64,000 nt of DNA, taken from contig NC_133971.1 in NCBI RefSeq assembly GCF_031877795.1, forward strand, positions 86,886,446 to 86,950,445. Direction: 5' to 3'. The position numbers were made by a program, and so were the translations under genes. Under the pieces are notes generated by a model. The model ran no database searches. It worked only from the letters and a program-made list of their open reading frames with translations, and was not told the origin of the DNA. Positions within the stretch are counted from its first letter, which is position 1; the number at the start of each line of letters is the position of its first letter. Of the stretch, positions 21,407 through 30,060 are shown piece after piece. Source of the DNA: Strix aluco (lineage: Eukaryota > Chordata > Aves > Strigiformes > Strigidae).

Positions 21407-24400
21407 GACCGGCCGAGTTGGAAGCACGGCCCCATCTTATTTCTAAGCCCCCTTGGAGGAGTGGAAGGCCGCTAGAAGGTGTCCTGGAGGGTGAAGAAGC
21501 CCAGGCGTGTGAGCCTTTCCTTCGAGGAGAGGCGTTGCAAGGCTCTGATCGCTCCCGTTTGTGGCCCTGGTCTGGAGGCGCTCCAACAGGCCCACGTCTT
21601 GGTTGGCGCGAGGAGTGCGGAGCTGATGGTGAGGCGGAGTGAGGCGGGATGGCCGGTGGGAAACGCTGAGGAGACGAGGGCCAACGAGGCGGTAGTGCTG
21701 CCGCTGGCTGCACCCCGTGAGAGGTTTTGGCAAGAGGTTGAGGCCGGTGCCTCGTCGTTGGGGAGGTGTCAAAGAGAAGAGCGGGCGCGGGGTGTGCGGG
21801 GAGCCCTGTTTGGAGCAGGGCTGGGAGGAGGTGTTGAGTGGCGGTGCCTTCCCCCCGCCCCTGCCCCCCCCAAAGGCTCGTCGCCGTGCTTCTGAGACGA
21901 GAGGCAGAGGCAGGCTTTTTGCAAGAGGTCTTTATTTTGTGTGGAATAAATAGTGGAATAAATAGCTAAAACCCGTTGTGAAGATAAATAGAAGCTGTGG
22001 TGGAAGTGGAGGAGCAGCGCGTGGAGGGTGCGGGTGCAGGGCCGTTGTCGCCCCGGCGCCTGTCGTGGTGGGTGAGGGGAGGCGGGAGGGCAGAGGCGGG
22101 TCTGGGGCGGTGGTGGGGGTGCGTGGGGCCGTGCGGGTTGGTGGGGGCCGTTGGGCTAACTGGGCGTGGTGCGGGTGAGGTTGTGGAGGCGTTGGAAGCA
22201 GGCGCGAGCTTGGAGGCGGACGTGGTCCCAGGCGCAGGCGCTGTGGTGGTGGGTGCGGAGGAAGTGCTGGATGTCCCTGAAGTATTTGTCGAGGGTGAGC
22301 GTGAGGCTGCGGGGCCCTGGGCCTTGGGCGAGCGTGCCGTTGGCGGTCAGGCATTGGTGGAGCTGCTGGATGTGGTGCTGGAGGCTGTTGAGGAGTTGGT
22401 GTCGTGCCTGGGCGTCCCAGTGCTGGGGGGTGCTGGGGCTGCTGAGGGTGTGGAGGAGGTGCTGGAGGATGCGGAGGACGGTGGCGGCGGCTTGCTGTGG
22501 GTGGCTGGTGTGGAGGAGGGTGTCGGGGAAGACGGGCGCCTGGTGGGGGTGGCAGGGCTGTGTCGGGCTGGGAGCCATGGCCTGGAGGAGCTGGAGGCTG
22601 TCCCAGGGGAAGGTGTCGTGTCGGGGAGGCAGGTGGTGGCAGGCGAGGGCGGTGGCGAGAGCCGTCAGGAGGAGCAGGAGCGGCGGGGCGCCGTGGCGCA
22701 GGCGGGTCTGTGGGGTTGCGGGCGCAGCCATGGTGGGCCTGTGGGTGGTGCTGGGCAGGAGCCTGGTCAGGCTCGGTGGCGGTGCGGGCGGGCGCCGTGC
22801 TTGGGGTGCTGCCGGGTGGCCGGCTTTATGTGGTGCGGCGGCTTTCCCTCGCTCGCTTTCTGGTGGCAGCGAGTTTCCGGCTGTGGTTTTCAGTTTTGGC
22901 TGGTGGCCTGCGGTGGTGTCGGGGAAGTGCGTTGGTGGGGTGGGCGCGCGTGGGGAGGGCGGTGGCGGTGCTTTGCCGGGGCTGCGTTGGGGGCAGGTTG
23001 TCTGTAGTGGTTGAGTGGGGGATGCGAAAGCGCGCGCTGGGGCAGAGCCCTTGGGGGCAGCTGTGGCGGGGAGGTGTGTGAGGGTTTCCCTGTGAAGAGG
23101 CTGCAGCTGAAGTTTCCCTTCCTGCCCAAGTGTGTCTTGCGCCCGTGCTGCCCTGTGGTGCGTTTTCCTTTCGCCTTTGTTTTCATCTTGTCTGGTCTTT
23201 CCTTTTCGTGTTGGGAAGGGTTGTGAAGTGATGTCACTTGGCAGAGCGTGGGGAGCCCCCTCCTGGAGCGAGGGCCTGGGGGTGTCGTCGTCGTCGGCTT
23301 GCGAGGAGGTGGCTGTGGGTGTAGGCCCCTGAGCAGTGGCTGTGTTGGTGGCTGGAGCTGCCGCAGCTCGTGTGTTGAAGGGAATGGGCAAGAAAGGCAG
23401 GAGGCAAGGCTTGCGGAAGGAAGAAGGAAGAGGAGAAAGGGAAGGGTCTCGGTGCTGCTCGGGCTGGGGCGTTGGGTCCGTGGCTGTGGTGCCACGCGCG
23501 TGGCCCTGGAGCAGGGGTCGTCTGGTGTTTTGTCTGCCTCCTTGGCTGAGGCGGCTGGAGAGCAAAGAAGAAGATGTTTGCCGTCAGCGAAGGAAGGGGC
23601 TTGCGTTTGGGATGGCGTGGGCCCCTCGAGGAGGGGTGTCCCAGAGTCCTGCGGAGGTGGAGCGGAGCCAGCGGATGTAGTTGTCGAGCTCTAGAGGGAG
23701 GAGGGAGGTGGCGGAGGTTGTGCTCGCGGAGGTTTTGGGGTGCCTCGGGAGAGCAGGGATGGTGTTGTGTTGGTGTGAGAGAGGCCGCCGTGTGTTTTCT
23801 GGGAGCTTTTGAGCCGGGGCAAGAAATGGGGGTGTGGTGACGGTGGTGGCGGCCGTGGTGGCAGGGCGGTGTCGGGCGGGGAGCCATGGTCTGGCCAGGC
23901 CCCGTTGTGTTGGTGGGTGCCGTGCCCGGGGTGGTGGCACGCGCGTGATGATTTGGCGTCCCTAGGTGCCGTCAGTGCAGGAGGTGGGCTGGTGTTGGAG
24001 GTGGGTGGCTGGAGCTCGTGCGTGTGGCCTTAGAAGAGTTGGTGCTGCAAGGTGTGTTGGAGCAAGCGGCGCAAGGCGAGAGTTGTCGTGAGAAATGGCT
24101 GAAGCGGCCAGAGGAGCCCAGCTCAGCCTAGTCAAAGGGATCTGTGCCGTGCCTGTCCTTGGCAGAGGCCTTGGCGGGTTTGGGTTGGGAGGGACGGTGA
24201 AAGGTCTTGCGGTCCAAGCGCCGCCGCCACGAGCAGGGCCACGTTGGAGTAGATCCGGTGTCTGGGAGCCCCGTCCAAGGTGACGGTGACCGTTTGCCGG
24301 GATGGGGCAGCTCCCAGCTCTCGGGGCAGCCTGTTGCAGCGTCTGAGGAGCAGGCTGGTGGTAGAAGACGTCTTGCTTGTGTCTGGTCTGAATCTGGGCT

Positions 24401-24911
24401 CTGTGAGTTGCAAAGCGTCAGCCCTGGTCCTGTGGGCACAGGCCCTGTGGCAAAGCCTGTGCCCAGCTGTCGTGGTTTCGGCTGGCATAGAGGTAATGTG
24501 CTTGAGCTGGGAGAGAGCATCTCGGGAGCGCCCGAGCCGGATTTGGCATTTGGGATTTGGCATTTGGGATTTGGCATTTGGGCCAGGGTAGAGTTCCCTT
24601 TCTTTGGGGTGGGAGGAGGGGCAGCTGGAGTGCCAGGCCCGGACTGGCCCTTGGGGTGTTCCATCTCCTGTGACGTCGTACTCGGTATATAAAGGTGGCG
24701 GGTTCTCTCTGGCTTCTGGTGGGCACGGCGGCATCTTGGCTGGGTCGGGACCTTCGTTGGGTCGGCATCGGGATCGCAGCCGGGGGCGGGCTGCGCATCG
24801 TTGGGCGGGTGATGAGCGAGCGCATTGTGCGTTACCCGTTTGGGCTTTCCGTTATTGTTTTGTTCTGTTGCAGTGGCTAAAGTGTTTGTTTTTTATTTTG
24901 AACTACGAGGT
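21355..24911. repeat. Array unit 7
   Basis: Length 3557. By eye it is indistinguishable from unit 6, which suggests these two are the most recent duplicates or the most recently homogenised pair. The LTR starts at 24468. Confidence 0.95.
22156..22731 (-). CDS. IFNA: Type I interferon, IFN-alpha type (array copy 7)
   Basis: Intact frame, same protein. Unit context is the same as copy 6, 3557 bp away. Confidence 0.96.
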   Translation of the reverse strand: MAAPATPQTRLRHGAPPLLLLLTALATALACHHLPPRHDTFPWDSLQLLQAMAPSPTQPCHPHQAPVFPDTLLHTSHPQQAAATVLRILQHLLHTLSSPSTPQHWDAQARHQLLNSLQHHIQQLHQCLTANGTLAQGPGPRSLTLTLDKYFRDIQHFLRTHHHSACAWDHVRLQARACFQRLHNLTRTTPS

Positions 24912-24963
24912 TTTTTTCTTGTTGTAACTCCCCTATTTCCCCGGGCGGGGGAGAAAGGTGAGG
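24468..24963 (+). mobile_element. ERVL-type LTR (unit 7 copy)
   Basis: Last LTR of the array; its TATA box faces the 3' end of IFN copy 8. Confidence 0.7.
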
Positions 24964-26541
24964 GACCGGCCGAGTTGGAAGCACGGCCCCATCTTATTTC
25001 TAAGCCCCCTTGGAGGAGTGGAAGGCCGCTAGAAGGTGTCCTGGAGGGTGAAGAAGCCCAGGCGTGTGAGCCTTTCCTTCGAGGAGAGGCGTTGCAAGGC
25101 TCTGATCGCTCCCGTTTGTGGCCCTGGTCTGGAGGCGCTCCAACAGGCCCACGTCTTGGTTGGCGCGAGGAGTGCGGAGCTGATGGTGAGGCGGAGTGAG
25201 GCGGGATGGCCGGTGGGAAACGCTGAGGAGACGAGGGCCAACGAGGCGGTAGTGCTGCCGCTGGCTGCACCCCGTGAGAGGTTTTGGCAAGAGGTTGAGG
25301 CCGGTGCCTCGTCGTTGGGGAGGTGTCAAAGAGAAGAGCGGGCGCGGGGTGTGCGGGGAGCCCTGTTTGGAGCAGGGCTGGGAGGAGGTGTTGAGTGGCG
25401 GTGCCTTCCCCCCGCCCCTGCCCCCCCCAAAGGCTCGTCGCCGTGCTTCTGAGACGAGAGGCAGAGGCAGGCTTTTTGCAAGAGGTCTTTATTTTGTGTG
25501 GAATAAATAGTGGAATAAATAGCTAAAACCCGTTGTGAAGATAAATAGAAGCTGTGGTGGAAGTGGAGGAGCAGCGCGTGGAGGGTGCGGGTGCAGGGCC
25601 GTTGTCGCCCCGGCGCCTGTCGTGGTGGGTGAGGGGAGGCGGGAGGGCAGAGGCGGGTCTGGGGCGGTGGTGGGGGTGCGTGGGGCCGTGCGGGTTGGTG
25701 GGGGCCGTTGGGCTAACTGGGCGTGGTGCGGGTGAGGTTGTGGAGGCGTTGGAAGCAGGCGCGAGCTTGGAGGCGGACGTGGTCCCAGGCGCAGGCGCTG
25801 TGGTGGTGGGTGCGGAGGAAGTGCTGGATGTCCCTGAAGTATTTGTCGAGGGTGAGCGTGAGGCTGCGGGGCCCTGGGCCTTGGGCGAGCGTGCCGTTGG
25901 CGGTCAGGCATTGGTGGAGCTGCTGGATGTGGTGCTGGAGGCTGTTGAGGAGTTGGTGTCGTGCCTGGGCGTCCCAGTGCTGGGGGGTGCTGGGGCTGCT
26001 GAGGGTGTGGAGGAGGTGCTGGAGGATGCGGAGGACGGTGGCGGCGGCTTGCTGTGGGTGGCTGGTGTGGAGGAGGGTGTCGGGGAAGACGGGCGCCTGG
26101 TGGGGGTGGCAGGGCTGTGTCGGGCTGGGAGCCATGGCCTGGAGGAGCTGGAGGCTGTCCCAGGGGAAGGTGTCGTGTCGGGGAGGCAGGTGGTGGCAGG
26201 CGAGGGCGGTGGCGAGAGCCGTCAGGAGGAGCAGGAGCGGCGGGGCGCCGTGGCGCAGGCGGGTCTGTGGGGTTGCGGGCGCAGCCATGGTGGGCCTGTG
26301 GGTGGTGCTGGGCAGGAGCCTGGTCAGGCTCGGTGGCGGTGCGGGCGGGCGCTGTGCTTGGGGTGCTGCCGGGTGGCCGGCTTTATGTGGTGCGGCGGCT
26401 TTCCCTCGCTCGCTTTCTGGTGGCAGCGAGTTTCCGGCTGTGGTTTTCAGTTTTGGCTGGTGGCCTGCGGTGGTGTCGGGGAAGTGCGTTGGTGGGGTGG
26501 GCGCGCGTGGGGAGGGCGGTGGCGGTGCTTTGCCGGGGCTG
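24912..26541. repeat. Array unit 8, partial (array edge)
   Basis: Contains the CR1 piece, 3' UTR, IFN gene and proximal promoter. Identity with the array breaks at about 26541, some 250 bp upstream of the IFN start codon. The DNA beyond is T-rich but still shows patchy similarity to both the array flank and the flank of the IFN-beta-like gene around 26570..26660, so this looks like the limit of homogenisation and not a random junction. Confidence 0.9.
25713..26288 (-). CDS. IFNA: Type I interferon, IFN-alpha type (array copy 8, edge copy)
   Basis: Intact frame, same protein, but the 5' context differs. The array sequence ends about 250 bp upstream of the ATG, so this copy keeps the proximal TATA/IRF promoter (about 26379..26456) and lacks the distal array flank. 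The reading frame upstream of its Met is therefore short here. This supports the Met at 26288 as the start and argues against the long upstream extension seen in the other copies. Confidence 0.96.
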   Translation of the reverse strand: MAAPATPQTRLRHGAPPLLLLLTALATALACHHLPPRHDTFPWDSLQLLQAMAPSPTQPCHPHQAPVFPDTLLHTSHPQQAAATVLRILQHLLHTLSSPSTPQHWDAQARHQLLNSLQHHIQQLHQCLTANGTLAQGPGPRSLTLTLDKYFRDIQHFLRTHHHSACAWDHVRLQARACFQRLHNLTRTTPS

Positions 26542-27310
26542 TGTTGCGCGTGCCATTTTTTGGTGACTTTGGTTACAGTGGTTCATCGGGAGATGTGAAA
26601 GCGATGGATTGCGACGAATGGGGCAGTTTTGTTGCTGATGTGTCGTTTTTGGTGTTTTCTCTTTCTCCTTCCTCGATAATTATCATGGCTGTTGCATTGA
26701 ATTTCCCTTTTTTCTCTTTTCTATTTTACTTATGTAAATGCTCTGGTATTGTTTGTGGTTTTTGTTTTTTTAATTGTTACGGTTTTCATATGTGTTTTTC
26801 TATGAATACATCATTTCTTTTACATTTTGGGATATTTGTGAAGTCATGTATTTCTTCAGGAATCTCAGAATTCCTCTACATCCAGATGTCCTTTGAGGAT
26901 GTGTCTCTGCTTCTGAGCTACTGAATGTTTATTGATGAAACTTCTGCAGTTTCTTTGCTTCCTTTTCCTCGATTCTAACCTCATCAGGATATGCTATAAG
27001 AAGTCTTTTCTAAGCTCTTGCTTATTGAAGAATGAAGGGCATGGAGCCAGAAGTGTTTTTATATAGTAAGAGTTTTGCTATTTCTGCTGGTTCAGGAATT
27101 TTTCGTGACCACTGTCTCATTGTGCTTCACAGAGGAAGCAGTCCATTACAGAAATTTCTTTTTTCCAATTCCATTGTTTGCCTGTTAAAATGCTTGTATC
27201 TTATATTATGCCCTCATACAACTGGAACTTCTCAGATTTTCTCTTTCTTTGTTTTTTTTTTTTTTTTTTTCTTTATTAAGCATTTGGGCATCAGTTCTTT
27301 AAATTTTTAA
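26542..27310. other. T-rich single-copy flank of the array
   Basis: No gene recognised. Around 26570..26660 it retains weak similarity to the 5' flanks of the array genes and of the IFN-beta-like gene (e.g. GATGTGAAAGC near 26591 and GGGGCAG near 26620). A poly-T run lies near 27250..27270. Confidence 0.5.
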
Positions 27311-27319
27311 AATTATTGT

Positions 27320-27560
27320 TTGATGATTGGTTTTGCTCTGGAGGTCCCAAGTGCAGTCTGGTGCTGAGGGTAGATGGTGCAGAGGAGGTTGCTGATGGCC
27401 TTGTCTAGTGATGCCTTTGGATATATCTCCAGGAGTGGACATCCCACAACCTCCCTGATCCCTCTGCGGTGGTTGTATCACCGTCATGGTAAAGTTAATA
27501 ATAATGTGTTTAGTCTTTCATGTTTGAATTCCCTGTGTTGCAGGTTGTGTCATTTCCTTT
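27320..27560 (-). repeat. Diverged CR1 LINE fragment
   Basis: Segments such as ATATCTCCAGGAGTGGACATCCCACAACCTCC and the following TGGTTGTATCACCGTCATGGTAAA fit the antisense of a CR1 3' region, though divergence is high. Confidence 0.5.
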
Positions 27561-28786
27561 CCTCCTGTTTTTATGTCTGAGGAGGGTTTGCTTTCTTCCG
27601 CCACCATAGAGAAGCCAGTGAGGCCCCTCCCTGCTTGGCATCACAGGGTATTTCTGGTTAGAAGGAATATCAGGGTAACTGTTGTGCCACCTGGAAGTAG
27701 CATCTTGAGGGGTCCTGCTGTTTACATCAGTATATTTGATCTCACTTGTTTTCTTGCTCTCTAGTTGCTTGCATAGTGCTCATTTGTGTTTGCACAGATC
27801 AGTGTCCTTGCAGTGAGGTGGTGATCAAGGTGGGGTGACCGAACATCAAGAACAATCTTTTTGTCCTGTGTGGGAGGAGGTCAGATCTGCTGAGCTTCTG
27901 TGTTATCTTGCTCAGACTTACCTGGGGAGGGCAAAGCATGTGGGGCAGATATTTTTGGGGCGGTGATTGGAGGGTGAAGGAATAGCTGGTGATGTGGGAG
28001 GAGTTTCCTTTATGGGGATTGCTATGCTGGTCTGTGCTGGTTGGTTTGGACTGTGTTGGGTGGCAGTGTTTTGGGGATATATCTTGTTGTTTGCTGAGGG
28101 TGTGTTGGGGTGAAAAAAGCCTAGACCTCTGTGCTGTATGTAGCGAGGCCGGTCCCCACGGCCACTGGTGTGTGAGCGCAGGTAGGAGCATCCTGGGCCA
28201 GTTGTGGTGGTTGGAAGAGGGCAAAGAGCAGTCCTGGGCATCTCTTGTGGTTTTTGTGGGTTTTTGGTGTTTCTTGGGTGGAGTTAGTATCACTGGGGTG
28301 CTGTTCCTTGTCCAAGGCCTCAGCAGGCCTTGGTGGGTCCCCTCCTTGCTTCTTTGAGTTGCACCTTGTTTATGCCAACCTGCTTGGTCCCAAGCAGTAC
28401 TGTGGCATTGCTGGATTTTTTTTGTGATGAGGTGGTGTTTTGGGGGATGGCTTTCATGTCTTATCAGTGGCAGAGGGTTGGGAAGGGAGAGGGTGGGTGG
28501 TGGGGGAGGAGGAGTGCACAGGGCAGGCATCACATCGTCTGGGCAAGCGTGTGCTCCAAGGGTCTAACATCAACAGGAGATTCCTGTGGGATTGAAGGAC
28601 CATGGTGGGTCCCTGAGAGTGGCCTGCTGTCTGGAACCTTTGACCAGGGCAGGAGGCATTGGTGGGACAGGCTGCAGGAGGGGGAGTCTCCCTCCCTGCC
28701 TGCAAGGATCCTGTCTTTGCCTGTCAGGTACATGAATGATGACTATCTCTTTTCTTTTTGCTTCTTATTTGCTTTTGCAAAAATTC
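27561..28786. other. Region downstream of the IFN-beta-like gene
   Basis: G/T-rich DNA without a supported gene. Near 28640..28700 the composition and order of short motifs recall the region downstream of the array polyA signals (around 460..560), which suggests a shared ancestral 3' flank. Confidence 0.35.
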
Positions 28787-29134
28787 TTTATTTCCAACAA
28801 GTGAATCAAATAAATAAATATATAAATATAAAAACTAACGGCTGGATAAATAAATAAATAAATAGATAAATAAATAAATAAATAGAGTTCTGTGATAAAT
28901 AGTCATTGGTCTGAGAGTCTTGCAGTGTCCATAGGGACCTTCTCCTCCATCAGAGGAGATCACAGTCTGGATGGGCTAAATCACGCCATGGATAATAAAC
29001 ACCACCCCTCTCCCCAGAACCTCATGACTGTCCATGAGGGTGCAGCACAGCAATTTCCTCCTTCTTCCAGCGAAGGTGTGGCTGCAGTGTGGGTGTGCAG
29101 TCTATGCCACAGCCTGGCCCCAGCCTCGCCGCGG
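28787..29134 (-). promoter_or_regulatory. IFN-beta-like 3' UTR with dense ATTTA elements and polyA signal
   Basis: Minus strand: overlapping ATTTA pentamers run through 28806..28903 (plus-strand TAAATAAATAAA runs), then AATAAA at 28787..28792. This is a class II AU-rich element, much denser than the three pentamers of the array genes. The sequence around the polyA signal (GCTTTTGCAAAAATTCTTTATT on plus) is homologous to that of the array genes (GCTTTTTGCAAGAGGTCTTTATT). Confidence 0.75.
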
Positions 29135-29875
29135 TCATGCCCATTTCCCCATCAGTGCTGTCTCCAGCCTAGAAGAGGTGTGAGCAGTGCTGAGCAATCC
29201 CAGCCCGGGTTGCTGCTCCCTCTGCTCAATCTGTGGCTGCCGGTGTTGTCTGGGCATGGGCATTTGGAGCAGGTGGGTTTGGCGGAGGGCAGGCACGGCT
29301 TGGCTCTTCATCTGCCGAAAGAGTGTGTCCACCCGTTGGAAGCAGGCGCGAGCTTGGAGGCGGACGTGGTCCCAGGCGCAGGCGCTGTGGTGGTGGGTGC
29401 GGAGGAAGTGCTGGATGTCCCTGAAGTATTTGTCGAGGGTGAGCAGCAGGTTGCGTGGCCCTTGTCTTTTGAAGAACATCCTGTTGGCTGGCACACATTG
29501 CTCCAGGTGGTGGATGTGGTGCTGGAGGCTGTTGAGGAGTTGGTGTCGTGCCTGGGCGTCCCAGTGCTGGGGGGTGCTGGGGCTGCTGAGGGTGTGGAGG
29601 AGGTGCTGGAGGATGCGGAGGACGGTGGCGGCGGCTTGCTGTGGGTGGCTGGTGTGGAGGAGGGTGTCGGGGAAGACGGGCGCCTGGTGGGGGTGGCAGG
29701 GCTGTGTCGGGCTGGGAGCCATGGCCTGGAGGAGCTGGAGGCTGTCCCAGGGGAAGGTGTCGTGTCGGGGAGGCAGGTGGTGGCAGGCGAGGGCGGTGGC
29801 GAGAGCCGTCAGGAGGAGCAGGAGCGGCGGGGCGCCGTGGCGCAGGCGGGTCTGTGGGGTTGCGGGCGCAGCCAT
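29135..29875 (-). CDS. IFNB: IFN-beta-like type I interferon, mosaic with IFN-alpha
   Basis: Intronless, 246 codons. Residues 1-121 and about 144-181 are the same as the array IFN-alpha protein. Residues 122-143 (starting H-H-L-E-Q-C) and everything after 181 (V-D-T-L-F-R-Q-M-K-S onward) differ and resemble avian IFN-beta. At DNA level two blocks, about 29333..29444 and 29513..29916, show no differences from the array, separated by ~68 diverged bases. The Asn131 sequon of IFN-alpha is lost. The tail after residue 191 is ~55 residues, rich in Gln, Arg and Leu, longer than I expect for the family. The Met at 29875 has the same signal peptide; the frame is open further upstream but runs into the promoter. 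It likely keeps interferon function, with IFN-beta-type control. Confidence 0.9.
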   Translation of the reverse strand: MAAPATPQTRLRHGAPPLLLLLTALATALACHHLPPRHDTFPWDSLQLLQAMAPSPTQPCHPHQAPVFPDTLLHTSHPQQAAATVLRILQHLLHTLSSPSTPQHWDAQARHQLLNSLQHHIHHLEQCVPANRMFFKRQGPRNLLLTLDKYFRDIQHFLRTHHHSACAWDHVRLQARACFQRVDTLFRQMKSQAVPALRQTHLLQMPMPRQHRQPQIEQREQQPGLGLLSTAHTSSRLETALMGKWA

Positions 29876-29965
29876 GGTGGGCCTGTGGGTGGTGCTGGGC
29901 AGGAGCCTGGTCAGGCTTGGTGGTAGTGCAGGCAGGCACTGTGCTTGGGGTGCTGCCGGGTGGCC

Positions 29966-30060
29966 GGCTTTATGTGGTGCAGTGGCTTTCCTTTCATCAT
30001 CATCATCTAGACAGAATTTCCCTGTTTTCATTTTCAGTTTTGCTTTCCGTTTACTTTTTC
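29966..30060 (-). promoter_or_regulatory. IFN-beta-type enhanceosome and TATA box
   Basis: Minus strand, from distal to proximal: GGAAAAAGTAAACGGAAAGC, AAAACTGAAAATGAAAAC (IRF elements, like PRDIII/PRDI), then GGGAAATTCT at 30013..30022 (an NF-kB/PRDII match), an ATGATG repeat, and the CATAAAGCC TATA-like box at 29966..29974. The order IRF sites - NF-kB - TATA is that of the vertebrate IFN-beta enhancer. The TATA region is nearly the same as in the array promoters. Confidence 0.8.

Larger units (their letters stand above)
1..26541. repeat. Tandem macro-array of ~3.56 kb units, each with an IFN-alpha-type gene
   Basis: Base 1 recurs at 3559, 7117, 10682, 14240, 17798, 21355 and 24912, giving seven full units and one partial unit, all head to tail. 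Units differ by only a few scattered substitutions, a 7-bp heptamer gain in unit 3 and a 1-bp deletion in units 6 and 7. The plus strand is markedly G-rich and C-poor. The array is open at the left edge, so the true copy number is unknown. Homology stops abruptly near 26541 inside the 5' flank of the last gene. Confidence 0.97.

Noticed and set aside
1..26541. CRISPR array or bacterial satellite as explanation of the tandem repeat
   Set aside because: Units are kilobases long with eukaryotic genes, CR1 and LTR elements; no short repeats with unique spacers.
25554..26924. 456-codon plus-strand frame across the array edge
   Set aside because: Fusion of the usual antisense shadow with random T-rich flank.
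28801..28890. Simple (AAAT)n microsatellite with no function
   Set aside because: On the transcribed strand it lies in the 3' UTR just before the polyA signal and reads as overlapping ATTTA pentamers typical of IFN-beta mRNA.
28892..29926. 344-codon plus-strand frame
   Set aside because: Antisense shadow of the IFN-beta-like gene.
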